This document shows, piece by piece, positions 9,369-17,780 of a DNA stretch of 64,000 nt. Position numbers and translations under genes: made by a program. Position 1 is the stretch's first letter. Each line of letters starts with the position of its first letter. The stretch is from NCBI GenBank assembly GCA_964419145.1, contig CAYQOM010000002.1, positions 819,117-883,116 of the forward strand, in the 5' to 3' direction. This DNA is from UBA2336 sp964419145. Its GTDB lineage: Bacteria; Bacteroidota; Bacteroidia; Cytophagales; Cyclobacteriaceae. Below the pieces are notes generated by a model. That model did not search any database, was not told the origin of the DNA, and saw nothing but the letters and a program-made list of their open reading frames with translations.

Positions 9369-9893
9369 CCGGGCATTAGTTTAAACAGTTCCATCGTTAT
9401 TCCATCTAAAATCCGACTGATTGAATGGAGCCAATTATTCTCTATTGGAAAGAAACGACTTAGGAAAATCTTGCTTGGGGAGGATGATATAAGTTTAGAC
9501 CTTAGCATAAAGTTGGGTCAACTTTTTAATACGACTCCTACACATTGGCTAAATCTTCAAATCTCATACTATGCTAATCTTGATGTGCCCAACGTAATTA
9601 TACAAAGCTCGGAATTAAGTAAAAGGAGGGAGAGTGTAAAGAAAAATGGGAAAAGACCGGGAGATATTCTTTTTGAAAATTATCTATTCCCTATGCATTG
9701 GAAGGTACATGAATTTGCTTCTCATATTGGGGTCAAGGTCTCAAAACTTGATCACTTGAGACAAGGTTCGATCATCATTGATTTTGATCTGGCCTTGAGA
9801 ATTAGTGAAGCTTTAGGTATGGATCCAATGTTCTGGTTGAAACTCCAACTAATCTATTCAATTAAGCAAAACAAAAGTTTGCCAATAAGGTAA
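9306..9893 (+). CDS. Double HigA-type helix-turn-helix protein (two tandem antitoxin folds)
   Basis: The 195-residue product contains the HigA/VapI-type antitoxin pattern twice. The first copy, about residues 20-88, runs from LLHPGIS through LSIKLGQLFNTTPTHWLNLQISY. The second, about residues 116-186, runs from KRPGDILFENYLFPMHW through LALRISEALGMDPMFWLKLQLIY. Each ends in the family's signature W-L-N/K-L-Q. Typical HigA proteins have one copy and about 100 residues. No HigB-like toxin gene adjoins it. The start is TTG at 9306 or TTG at 9327; both lie inside the 5' end of the divergent integrase gene, so binding near its own start would cover the integrase start. A regulator of the integrase is a reasonable inference. 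Confidence 0.7.
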   Translation: MLDYKNNLQNQPSANQESLLHPGISLNSSIVIPSKIRLIEWSQLFSIGKKRLRKILLGEDDISLDLSIKLGQLFNTTPTHWLNLQISYYANLDVPNVIIQSSELSKRRESVKKNGKRPGDILFENYLFPMHWKVHEFASHIGVKVSKLDHLRQGSIIIDFDLALRISEALGMDPMFWLKLQLIYSIKQNKSLPIR

Positions 9894-9899
9894 ATGCTA

Positions 9900-10022
9900 T
9901 CATCTTTTAATTTGAAGTTCCGCGTTATCCTTTTCATAATAGCCTTTTAGTAATAGTCCAACCACAATATGATGGTCATTTTTATTGCTTAAGTATCCAG
10001 CAAAAGCAGTTACAAGAGGCAC
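9900..10022 (-). other. Short open frame, possibly the tail of a decayed gene
   Basis: A 40-codon frame starting at GTG 10022 and ending TGA at 9900-9902 encodes a peptide containing SNKNDHHIVVGLLLKGYYE. The composition looks protein-like, and the frame extends only five codons upstream of the GTG before a stop. I do not recognise the family. It converges with the double-HigA gene 7 nt away. It may be the C-terminal scrap of a lost gene or chance. Confidence 0.2.
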
Positions 10023-10098
10023 ATTTAAGTAAAAATTTCATATTTCAACCGAACAGTTGGCGTTTTTGATAATATCTCTATGATCTGTTATGCACATT

Positions 10099-10132
10099 TT
10101 TAATTGTCCATCAAACACAGATTTAATTGTCC
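10099..10132. repeat. Pair of 11-bp direct repeats, possible remnant of an IS end
   Basis: TTTAATTGTCC occurs at 10099-10109 and again at 10122-10132, 23 bp apart start to start. Multiple short internal repeats near a TG-starting end (TGTTATGCAC just before) are typical of IS21-like element termini. No transposase gene is present, so this would be a solo end. Integrase arm-binding sites are an alternative. Confidence 0.3.
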
Positions 10133-10229
10133 CAATTACTGGCATGCGCGGCCGGCATTGCATCAGACAGAAGCGTAGGAAAGAGTTATATAATTTATAT
10201 TATGTTAAGTTGATATTTTATGATTCGAC

Positions 10230-12230
10230 CTACCCTTTGCCCGTTGGCACGCTCACGGTAAATCGGGCATACTGCCCATGTTCACTTTCAACAGCCACAC
10301 TCCCGCCCATGGCGGCCACGCTTTTGCTCACCAGGTAAAGTCCGAGGCCGGCACCTTGTGCTTTCGTGTGCCCCCGGTAAAACATTTCAAACACGCGTGC
10401 TTTGTTTTTATCGTCAATACCAATGCCGTTGTCGTGTACAACCAACTCAACCGTATCCTTTTGTTTGGTAATAGACAATTCAATCTCAGGTTTTCCATTT
10501 TCACGTAACGTGCTGTATAACATGGCATTTTCCAGCATGGGCACAAGTATATGTTCTTCCAGTGCAGGCATGGCGTAAAACTCCAGCTTGTCGTCCATGG
10601 TAATGGTCAGGTCAATGTTCTTTTCCTTCAGTTCGGCTCCAAACTGTATCTGCACCAATTCCTCCAGGCTTGATTTCGTGTACTTTTTCGGGGTTTTATC
10701 TTTCCCAATGTCGCTAATGGAGATCAGGCGTTTTAACACTGCATCCAGGTTGGTGGTGGCCAACATCACTTTACTCAGCAGTTCCTCCTGTGGAATGTGA
10801 CCGGCCAGGCTGCACAATCCTAATATGGATCGCAGCGGTGCCCGCATATCGTGAGCCGAGCGGTAAAGAAAAGTATCGAGTTCGCGGTTGGTTTCGGCCA
10901 ACATAACCGTACGCTTCTCCACTATCTTCTCCAGGTTTTCATTGATGGTCTGTACTTCCTCGTTCGCAGCTTTTAAGGCTCTCGCCTGCCTGCGTAGCCT
11001 TCCACTAAAGGTGATCAGCAACACAATCAGTACCCCAAAAGCGGCCAGTAACCCCAACACCACAAACAACCGCTGCCTGAACTGCCGTTGCTCTTCCAGC
11101 CGGGTTGATTCGGCTTCAATCAATTGGGTCTCCAGGTTTTCTATATCAAAATATTTCTCTTTCAATGAATTAATCAGTGCCCGGTAGTCCTCCTGGTTTT
11201 TGAAAAATTTCGATTCGTTTTCAATCAGCAATTTCTCCAGCATGTCCAGGTCGTTCAGCAAACCTGCCCGCTCTACCGGACCGAGGTTGGTAAAGCCTTG
11301 TTCCAGCTTTTCGGTAATGAGTTTAATTTTTTCATCAAAGCTTTCGCGGTTAAAACCCAACGCCTGACTTTCCTGTGTAGCCTGTCGGATGAGGTTACGG
11401 ATGTCTTCGGCTACAAAGGATGAATCGGATATGTTGCCCACAAACACTTCAGGCTCCCTCCCTTCAGCTTTTCGATGTTGTTCCTCAAGTTCTTTAAACT
11501 TGGCATCTACACGGGCTAATTCCTGTGCACTAAGCTTGGTAAAATCTTTATTCCGCATCACGGCATAAAAAACCGTAAGCGATTGAATCGAATCTAACTG
11601 CGACAGGTTGAATTTTTCTTCCACTTTGGCAACGGGTTCCTGTGCCGGTGTGGCGCTGGCCACTACTTCAGGTCGCACAAATAAGGTTTGCTCCCCGTTT
11701 ACAGTGGTTAACTGCGAAACCACGTAGGGCGGCACCTTGAATTGCCCGATTGTCTTTACCTCTTCCTGCAAGGGAATCGGAAACATAGCTCTCCCCTGCT
11801 GATCGGTGGTGATCTGAACATCCGTGGCTCCACTGAAATACACGCGCTGTTGCGGTACGGGTTTACCGTCTTCAAACCTTACCGCAAGCCGCACTTCCTT
11901 GTAGCGCTTTTTACGCAATACAATTTGAAGCACCCCTTTGGCCATGCTCCATGAATCTACTTCGTATTGCTGATCTTTTATGTCAATGTTTTTTACCGGC
12001 AAGGCACTGGCAACAATCTCGGTGATAACCGAACCTTTGTTTCCGGTGTTGATGTAAGGCGCACCATCCAATGAAACTTCAGCAAACGCAAAAGGCTGTA
12101 ATTGTTCATTCAGGGTTTTGATTTGCAGTACCTGTTTTTGTTGGGCATACAAGGAAGCCACACTGCTGAAGATGAGCAGGGTAAGCATCAACACCCGCGA
12201 AGGAAATAATATGGTAAGGCGCTTAGTCAA
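10230..12230 (-). CDS. Membrane sensor histidine kinase with a long periplasmic region
   Basis: The 666-residue protein has a signal peptide or first TM at residues 10-29, a large periplasmic part (30-387) with two beta-rich segments resembling carboxypeptidase-regulatory repeats followed by helical coiled regions, and a TM at about 388-408. Cytoplasmic coiled coil leads to a HisKA domain with the phosphoacceptor His460 in SAHDMRAPLRS. The ATPase domain shows the N box (MLENAM, about 565-570), the G1 box DNGIGID (600-606) and the G2 box GAGLGL (626-631). It is the last gene of the adhesin-PorP-PD40 operon and overlaps the PD40 gene by 8 nt, so their synthesis is coupled. A sensor of surface or export status is the likely role. 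No cognate response regulator adjoins it. Confidence 0.85.
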   Translation of the reverse strand: MTKRLTILFPSRVLMLTLLIFSSVASLYAQQKQVLQIKTLNEQLQPFAFAEVSLDGAPYINTGNKGSVITEIVASALPVKNIDIKDQQYEVDSWSMAKGVLQIVLRKKRYKEVRLAVRFEDGKPVPQQRVYFSGATDVQITTDQQGRAMFPIPLQEEVKTIGQFKVPPYVVSQLTTVNGEQTLFVRPEVVASATPAQEPVAKVEEKFNLSQLDSIQSLTVFYAVMRNKDFTKLSAQELARVDAKFKELEEQHRKAEGREPEVFVGNISDSSFVAEDIRNLIRQATQESQALGFNRESFDEKIKLITEKLEQGFTNLGPVERAGLLNDLDMLEKLLIENESKFFKNQEDYRALINSLKEKYFDIENLETQLIEAESTRLEEQRQFRQRLFVVLGLLAAFGVLIVLLITFSGRLRRQARALKAANEEVQTINENLEKIVEKRTVMLAETNRELDTFLYRSAHDMRAPLRSILGLCSLAGHIPQEELLSKVMLATTNLDAVLKRLISISDIGKDKTPKKYTKSSLEELVQIQFGAELKEKNIDLTITMDDKLEFYAMPALEEHILVPMLENAMLYSTLRENGKPEIELSITKQKDTVELVVHDNGIGIDDKNKARVFEMFYRGHTKAQGAGLGLYLVSKSVAAMGGSVAVESEHGQYARFTVSVPTGKG

Positions 12231-13815
12231 ATAAATCTTTTACAAATACAATTTCAGGAATACCAAGGTCGCGCTTGTATTTTGAAAGCTCGAACGCTAC
12301 TTTTTGTTTTCCGCTCTCCCCTTCCACCTCAATGATGTAGTAGCTGAATTTGGGAATCACAAGGGTGAGGTTACCCTGTGCATCAGACGTGGTCTGGTAC
12401 ACGCGCGTGCCTGTCGTGCGGTCGATCATGGAAATCGTAACGCCCGGCCAGGGCTTTACATCCTGGGTTGAACTCCAGCTATGATCTTTTATTTTCAACA
12501 AGGCATTCAGGGTAAGTGGATACTGCTCCAGGTTGATATCGAATTCGTAAAGATCGTCATCCAGTCCGCCTGCTTTTCGGTTAGATGCCAGAAAACCTTG
12601 CATGCCCAAGGAATCCAGGATAACGGAGAAATCATCATACGAACTGTTAATCGGGTAACCCAGGTTTTCCGGTTCCTGCGCGTTTAAGGAATCACGTGAA
12701 AAGGCAACCTTGTATAGGTCAAGTTGACCCAATCCCGCATGACCATCAGAAGAAAAGTAGAGGGTTTTATTGGCGTGCAGAAAGGGAAACACTTCATCTT
12801 TGGGTGTGTTGATCGAAGGTCCAAGATTAACGGGTACTGACCAGCTTCCACTTTTTCTTTCAGATAGGTAAAGATCCTTACCTCCCAAACCCGTTGGTGA
12901 ATCAGCTGAAAAGATCAGCACATTACCAGCTTCGTTTAAGGTGAAACTGTTGATTGAATAATCTTGAAAATGCGGAAACGTCTCAGTTACCTTCCATTGA
13001 TTGTTCACCCTGGCAGCAAAGGATAATTGAAGTGGTCGCATACCCTGGGCATCGCTTTCATCAGCATTAGCCACAAATGCCATGCGCAACCCACGGTCAT
13101 ACAACACAAACGGTCCGGTATTCCATGATGATTGCAGTTCACGGGCAAAAACTTCTGGCTGTTCCGTGTTGATTACATCTTCATTTGGATCATACCTTAT
13201 TTGGGTTTGATACATCCGGTAGAAATCTGCCTGATTGTGCAGTCGTTCAACCGGTGTTTGATTTTTTTTGTTCGAAGTAAAAAATAGCCTGTCACCCACA
13301 CGTTGCGGCCCGAATTCGCTGTACGGAGTATTGAATGATAACTTCCGTATAGCTACGTGTGCAGAGTCCTCCATCAGGTATTGGCGGTTGTGAATCCGCC
13401 AGATTTTTTTTTCAATCCACTCCGCCTGCCCGAGTGTTAGCAATTGCTGATAGATATCCAATGCGCGATCGTACTTTTTAAGGGCAAGTAACGCTTCAGC
13501 ATATCTAAACAAGGCATCCGAATCGGTAATGGTCTCTATTGCAATGGCCTTGCCATACGCATCAATGGCTTCGTTAAAACGATTCAGCTCATCATAGCAA
13601 CGACCCAATTTCAGGTAAAGCGAAAGATCGGTTGGTTGTTTCTTTATGGCCAGTTCAAAGTATACACTGGCGTCAGCCCACGCCCGTTGATCAAATTTTT
13701 CATTTCCTAACTGCGCATCTCCTTTCCCAATCGACCATACGCTTTCCTGAGCAAGCGCTGTTGTGGCCACAAGCGAGAATAAAAGCAATAAGCGATATGG
13801 TTGTAGAAAAAACAT
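12223..13815 (-). CDS. Secreted TPR/PD40-repeat protein (PorE-like without OmpA domain)
   Basis: The 530-residue product has a signal peptide (cleavage after ALA near residue 22), about three TPRs (residues 25-130), then WD40/PD40-like beta-propeller blades (about 150-410) marked by RLFFTSNKK, LIFSADSPTGLGGKDLY and LYFSSDGHAGLGQLDLY. A C-terminal carboxypeptidase-regulatory-like domain follows (about 425-525). Such TPR-PD40 proteins are neighbours of PorP/SprF in T9SS loci, but they normally end in an OmpA peptidoglycan-binding domain. Here that domain is missing and the next gene is a membrane histidine kinase overlapping by 8 nt. The ATG follows the PorP stop codon by a single base. It may link the outer-membrane complex to the kinase, which is inference. 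Confidence 0.75.
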   Translation of the reverse strand: MFFLQPYRLLLLFSLVATTALAQESVWSIGKGDAQLGNEKFDQRAWADASVYFELAIKKQPTDLSLYLKLGRCYDELNRFNEAIDAYGKAIAIETITDSDALFRYAEALLALKKYDRALDIYQQLLTLGQAEWIEKKIWRIHNRQYLMEDSAHVAIRKLSFNTPYSEFGPQRVGDRLFFTSNKKNQTPVERLHNQADFYRMYQTQIRYDPNEDVINTEQPEVFARELQSSWNTGPFVLYDRGLRMAFVANADESDAQGMRPLQLSFAARVNNQWKVTETFPHFQDYSINSFTLNEAGNVLIFSADSPTGLGGKDLYLSERKSGSWSVPVNLGPSINTPKDEVFPFLHANKTLYFSSDGHAGLGQLDLYKVAFSRDSLNAQEPENLGYPINSSYDDFSVILDSLGMQGFLASNRKAGGLDDDLYEFDINLEQYPLTLNALLKIKDHSWSSTQDVKPWPGVTISMIDRTTGTRVYQTTSDAQGNLTLVIPKFSYYIIEVEGESGKQKVAFELSKYKRDLGIPEIVFVKDLFD

Positions 13816-13816
13816 C

Positions 13817-14734
13817 TTACCGTGGCGATGAAATGTTATGGGTGTTGTATCGAAAAATGTATTTAAGCATCAACTCGTGCGAGCCAGTACGCGGAAGTGC
13901 TACATTACCCAAAGCAAAATCATAGGCATACCCCAATTGTAATTGCTTAGACGCTTGTGCCATGAGCAATGTTGTTAGTGATTTTTCGCTGCGATAGGAT
14001 GCGCCCAGGGTAAGTACATTCCGGTAGATAATGTTGGCATTCACATCAAAAGCAGTTGGCAAATCAGGTGCATAACGAATTAAAAAACCCGGTTGAACTT
14101 TCCAGTACGGGTTCATGGTAATGGTATATCGGCTAAATAAAAAATAGTGTGCGTTATCCACTTCAAATGATGCGGTGTCGCTTGGATTCTCACGATGCGA
14201 AAGGAAAGATGGGGCTGATAAACCAAGTTGAAAATTTTTAGAACGGAAGAAGAAACCGAAACCAAAATCAGCATACAAGCTGTTCACGGCTCGCGCAAGA
14301 TTGGGATCTACGGTTCCATTTTGTATCAATGAAGGGTAATCCGAGCGTTGATGAATGACATTGATTTGAGCACCAAATGAAAGTGTGGATTGCTTACCTG
14401 TCTTCAGGTGGTACGCAGGAGCCACACTGGCAAATAAATTTTTATGCACCCCGATTTTATCGTGTGTCAAAACTAATCCCAATCCGAGATTCTGTTTTAC
14501 GAAAGAACTATGTGCCATCAAGGTCTGTGTCTTGGGCGCATTTTCAACACCACTCCACTGATCGCGATTGATAAAGCCGAGACTCAGTACCTCTTCCCCA
14601 CCGGCAACTGCAGGATTGATGGCGAGTGGGTTGAACATATACTGCGCATACTGGGGCATTTGTTGCGCATGTGCATGAAGAAGTGCGCCAAGCAGCAGTA
14701 AGAATATTCCGGTGATGTGTTTTATTGATGCCAT
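13817..14734 (-). CDS. PorP/SprF-family type IX secretion outer-membrane protein
   Basis: I start this gene at ATG 14734 rather than nine codons earlier, because an AGGAGGGG ribosome-binding site lies 4 nt upstream and the signal peptide (cleavage after AHA) begins correctly there. The product is about 305 residues. The family hallmark QQMPQYAQYMFNPLAINPAVAG follows the signal, then IGFINRDQWSG-like and repeated outer-membrane strands ending in an aromatic residue. PorP/SprF proteins assist export or surface attachment of T9SS type B substrates such as SprB. It lies directly downstream of an adhesin gene with exactly that type B tail, so the two are likely a cognate pair. The ribosome-binding site overlaps the adhesin stop codon. 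Confidence 0.9.
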   Translation of the reverse strand: MASIKHITGIFLLLLGALLHAHAQQMPQYAQYMFNPLAINPAVAGGEEVLSLGFINRDQWSGVENAPKTQTLMAHSSFVKQNLGLGLVLTHDKIGVHKNLFASVAPAYHLKTGKQSTLSFGAQINVIHQRSDYPSLIQNGTVDPNLARAVNSLYADFGFGFFFRSKNFQLGLSAPSFLSHRENPSDTASFEVDNAHYFLFSRYTITMNPYWKVQPGFLIRYAPDLPTAFDVNANIIYRNVLTLGASYRSEKSLTTLLMAQASKQLQLGYAYDFALGNVALPRTGSHELMLKYIFRYNTHNISSPR

Positions 14735-14738
14735 GCTT

Positions 14739-14746
14739 CCCCTCCT
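14739..14746 (-). promoter_or_regulatory. Strong ribosome-binding site deciding the porP/sprF-like start
   Basis: On the minus strand AGGAGGGG is followed by four bases and ATG at 14734. It overlaps the stop codon of the upstream adhesin gene, which suggests translational coupling. Strong Shine-Dalgarno sequences are uncommon in Bacteroidota, so this one stands out. Confidence 0.7.
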
Positions 14747-17609
14747 AGCGTACAAGTTCAATGGATCCCGTTAATACTTCCCGCGTTTGCTGAATCTCTA
14801 TCCGGTAGAAATAGGTTCCGGTAGGCAACAGGTTTCCTGATGTGTTCTCACCCGTCCATACCACCGACACGTTGTTGTAACCCGAAGCTTCGTATACAAT
14901 CCCGCCCCAGCGATCAACCACTACCACCCGGTTATTCGGGAAGAATTCAATATCCTGAATGATCCATACATCCTGAATGCCGTCACCATTGGGCGTGATA
15001 GCGGGCGTGGCCTTCAGGTTAAGTACTTTACGGTTTACGGTAACTGTGAATCGGCATTCAACCGCATCGCCTGCTTCGTTTTCGGCCGTGTAAATAACTT
15101 GTGTTGCACCTTCCGGGAAAACATCACCAGGTTCGTGCGATTGTGTGATGGTTAACTCGCCACACGCAATTGAAAATTCCGGTTCATCCCAGGTAACAAT
15201 GGCTGTATTACTTTCATCAGCACCGACCAAAATATTTTCAGGACATGATTCAAGTATTGGTAATTGGGTATTGTTTACTGTAACCGTAAATGAGCAGGTG
15301 GCAGTGTTGCCGCCTGGGTCTGTTGCGGTATAGGTCACTACTGTTTCGCCAATGGGAAAAGCTGTTCCCGGTTGGTGGCTGGTCGTGACATTTGCGGAAC
15401 AGTTGTCTTGGGCAGTGGGCGGTGTCCATGAAGCAATAGCTGTGCAAGAAGTACTCGCGGTTAATTCAATGTTAGTCGGGCAGTTGGTGAATACAGGGTT
15501 CGTGTTATCCCGGATGGTTACGGTGAAACTGCACGTAGCCTGATTGCCATTTTGGTCCGTTGCCGTATAGGTTACGGTTGTTACCCCAACCGGAAAGGTA
15601 CTTCCAGGCATGTGGCTTGCTGTAACGGTAACCGAACAATTATCCTGAGCTACAGGTGCACCCCAATTAACAACACGGCTACACCCATTGGTAGTAGTTA
15701 GAGATGAGTTTGGCGGACAGGAATTAAAAACGGGAGGTGAACTATCCACCACCGTTACCGTGAAACTGCAAGTGGCTTGATTCCCGTTTTGATCCGTTGC
15801 TGTGTAGGCCACGGTAGTCACGCCAACCGGAAAGGTACTTCCAGGGATATGACTTGCCGTTACCTGGACTGAACAGTTGTCTTGTGCTACGGGTGCTGTC
15901 CAACTAACTGTGCGGTTGCAATTGTTATTTGCGTCAAGTAAAATGTTAGAAGGACAGGAATTAAAAACAGGTGGTGAATTATCCACTACGGTTACTGTAA
16001 AACTGCAAGTGGATTGATTTCCACTGGGGTCGGTAGCAGTATAAGTCACCGTAGTAACACCAAGCGGAAAAGCGCTTCCAGAAGTATGGGTACCGGTTAT
16101 GTTTACGGAACAGTTATCCTGCGCAATGGGATTGGTCCATGTGGCTGTGGCGCTACAATTACTATTGGCTGACACCTGAATATTGGATGGACACGAGGTA
16201 AACATTGGAGCAGAATTATCTACCACCGTTACCGTGAAACTGCAAGTGGCTTGATTCCCGTTTTGATCCGTTGCTGTGTAGGCCACGGTAGTCACGCCAA
16301 CCGGAAAGGTACTTCCAGGGATATGACTTGCCGTTACCTGGACTGAACAGTTGTCTTGTGCTACGGGTGCTGTCCAACTAACTGTGCGGTTGCAATTGTT
16401 ATTTGCGTCAAGTAAAATGTTAGAAGGACAGGAATTAAAAACAGGTGGTGAATTATCCACTACGGTTACTGTAAAACTGCAAGTGGATTGATTTCCACTG
16501 GGGTCGGTAGCAGTATAAGTCACCGTAGTAACACCAAGCGGAAAAGCGCTTCCAGAAGTATGGGTACCGGTTATGTTTACGGAACAGTTATCCTGCGCAA
16601 TGGGATTGGTCCATGTGGCTGTGGCGCTACAATTACTATTGGCTGACACCTGAATATTGGATGGACACGAGGTAAACACTGGAGCAGAATTATCTACCAC
16701 TGTAACCGTAAAATTGCAGGTGGATTGGTTTCCACTAGGGTCTGAAGCTGTATAGGTAACAGTGGTGACACCAAGCGGAAAGACACTTCCGGAAGTATGC
16801 GTGCCGGATATGTTGGCGGAGCAGTTATCCTGTGCAACGGGATTGGTCCAGGTGGCTGTGGCACTGCAATTACTGTTGGCTGATACCTGAATGTTTGACG
16901 GACACGAAGTAAATACCGGTGGCGTATCATCAACAACGGTAACATTAAAGTCACAGGTTGATTGATTGCCGTATTTGTCGGTTGCTGTGTGTGTAACGGT
17001 GGTCGTACCCAGAACAAACAAACTTCCCGAAGCCTTGGAGACGGTAAGAACCGGAGAGCCACAATTATCCGAAACAGGAGGATTAGACCAATTTACCGGA
17101 ACGGAACATGCGTCTTGCGGTAGCGATACTTGTATGTTGGAGGTGCAACTGATGAAATTAGGTGGTGTAGTGTCCAGCAACTCACTCGGACAGCAAAGAG
17201 GGCCTCCATTCCTACTTTGGGCCGCACGAATTTTAAAATCATCATACACTTGACCGACCACTATGAAATTACACTGGGTACTGATCTGCGTTATAAAAAT
17301 TTCGGCTATGTAAATCTCAATGAATGGACCACTAAAACTCTGTCCTGGAGTACGGGAATTGACCGTAAAAGTTTGTCCAGGATTTATGGTTCCAGAATAC
17401 ACTGAACCCAAATCATCGTTGATGGTAATAGAACCTTCTTGATTCCCCTCATACAAAAGCGTAAACGAACTGATCCCACCAGAACACGGACTACACTCCG
17501 CTAACGTGGGACACAAGCATTCCTGCCCGTTTGCCGGGAGTACGCTTAGCAGAAGCAAAACCAACGCAAAAAATCCTGTTCGTTGAACAGTGCGGTTTCG
17601 TGTCATCAT
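14745..17609 (-). CDS. HYR-repeat surface adhesin with T9SS type B sorting domain
   Basis: The 954-residue protein has a signal peptide (cleavage near ANGQ, residue 28), a cysteine-rich N-terminal domain of about 150 residues, nine HYR (hyalin) repeats of about 79 residues, and a gliding-motility-associated C-terminal domain. Each repeat follows the pattern PPVFxSCPSNI, a QDNCS motif, GVTTVTYTATD and CSFTVTV. The C-terminal domain, beginning ATPAITPNGDGIQDVW, is the type B T9SS signal. Proteins of this design are exported and held on the cell surface, where they act in adhesion or gliding. Two of the repeats are duplicated almost perfectly at DNA level. The PorP/SprF gene follows immediately. 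Ligand unknown. Confidence 0.88.
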   Translation of the reverse strand: MMTRNRTVQRTGFFALVLLLLSVLPANGQECLCPTLAECSPCSGGISSFTLLYEGNQEGSITINDDLGSVYSGTINPGQTFTVNSRTPGQSFSGPFIEIYIAEIFITQISTQCNFIVVGQVYDDFKIRAAQSRNGGPLCCPSELLDTTPPNFISCTSNIQVSLPQDACSVPVNWSNPPVSDNCGSPVLTVSKASGSLFVLGTTTVTHTATDKYGNQSTCDFNVTVVDDTPPVFTSCPSNIQVSANSNCSATATWTNPVAQDNCSANISGTHTSGSVFPLGVTTVTYTASDPSGNQSTCNFTVTVVDNSAPVFTSCPSNIQVSANSNCSATATWTNPIAQDNCSVNITGTHTSGSAFPLGVTTVTYTATDPSGNQSTCSFTVTVVDNSPPVFNSCPSNILLDANNNCNRTVSWTAPVAQDNCSVQVTASHIPGSTFPVGVTTVAYTATDQNGNQATCSFTVTVVDNSAPMFTSCPSNIQVSANSNCSATATWTNPIAQDNCSVNITGTHTSGSAFPLGVTTVTYTATDPSGNQSTCSFTVTVVDNSPPVFNSCPSNILLDANNNCNRTVSWTAPVAQDNCSVQVTASHIPGSTFPVGVTTVAYTATDQNGNQATCSFTVTVVDSSPPVFNSCPPNSSLTTTNGCSRVVNWGAPVAQDNCSVTVTASHMPGSTFPVGVTTVTYTATDQNGNQATCSFTVTIRDNTNPVFTNCPTNIELTASTSCTAIASWTPPTAQDNCSANVTTSHQPGTAFPIGETVVTYTATDPGGNTATCSFTVTVNNTQLPILESCPENILVGADESNTAIVTWDEPEFSIACGELTITQSHEPGDVFPEGATQVIYTAENEAGDAVECRFTVTVNRKVLNLKATPAITPNGDGIQDVWIIQDIEFFPNNRVVVVDRWGGIVYEASGYNNVSVVWTGENTSGNLLPTGTYFYRIEIQQTREVLTGSIELVR
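15748..16696 (-). repeat. Recent 474-bp tandem duplication inside the HYR adhesin gene
   Basis: The segments 15748-16221 and 16222-16695 are direct copies offset by 474 bp (158 codons, two HYR units). By eye the first 457 bp are identical, and the only difference I find before the end of the copy is T at 16205 versus C at 16679. The other HYR units differ at many silent sites, so this duplication is recent. Confidence 0.9.
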
Positions 17610-17637
17610 GACCAGTTTACTCTAAAAATAACGATTT

Positions 17638-17645
17638 CAAATGTA
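17638..17645 (-). promoter_or_regulatory. Candidate -7 element for the adhesin-PorP-PD40-kinase operon
   Basis: Minus-strand TACATTTG matches TAnnTTTG exactly and lies about 30 nt upstream of the adhesin start codon. No clear -33 TTTG is present at normal spacing. A 7-bp direct repeat TGTACTG (about 17642 and 17668) overlaps and adjoins it and could be an operator. Confidence 0.4.
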
Positions 17646-17780
17646 CTGAATATCAATTTAATAAGTGTACTGTTTTCAAGTTAAAATTTATATAAAATTT
17701 TATAATTCGTAAAGGGTTCTTTAACCACCCGTATGAGTTGAATATCCCATGATTATTACCTGGGGCATGAGTATCACTCG

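Larger units (their letters stand above)
9894..10229. other. 336-base gene-poor stretch at the island edge
   Basis: Apart from the short minus-strand frame at 9900-10022 and two 11-bp direct repeats at 10099-10132, I see no gene. A small GC-rich near-palindrome around 10143-10158 (containing CGGCCG flanked by ATGC and GCAT) stands out in otherwise AT-rich DNA. There is no tRNA gene that could be an attachment site. Base composition changes to the GC-richer backbone at about 10230. Confidence 0.4.

Noticed and set aside
7854..9893. Complete toxin-antitoxin system
   Set aside because: Only antitoxin-like proteins are present. No RES, HigB or other toxin frame is found in the flanks.
10023..10229. 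tRNA or tmRNA attachment site next to the integrase
   Set aside because: No cloverleaf or CCA-like end could be found in this stretch on either strand.
10090..10338. 82-codon plus-strand frame overlapping the kinase gene
   Set aside because: Its second half is antisense to the conserved ATPase domain of the kinase and its first half is the repeat-bearing gap. No family pattern is visible.
16694..17062. 122-codon minus-strand frame inside the HYR adhesin gene
   Set aside because: It is an out-of-frame reading of the repeats, rich in prolines and arginines, without any domain signature.
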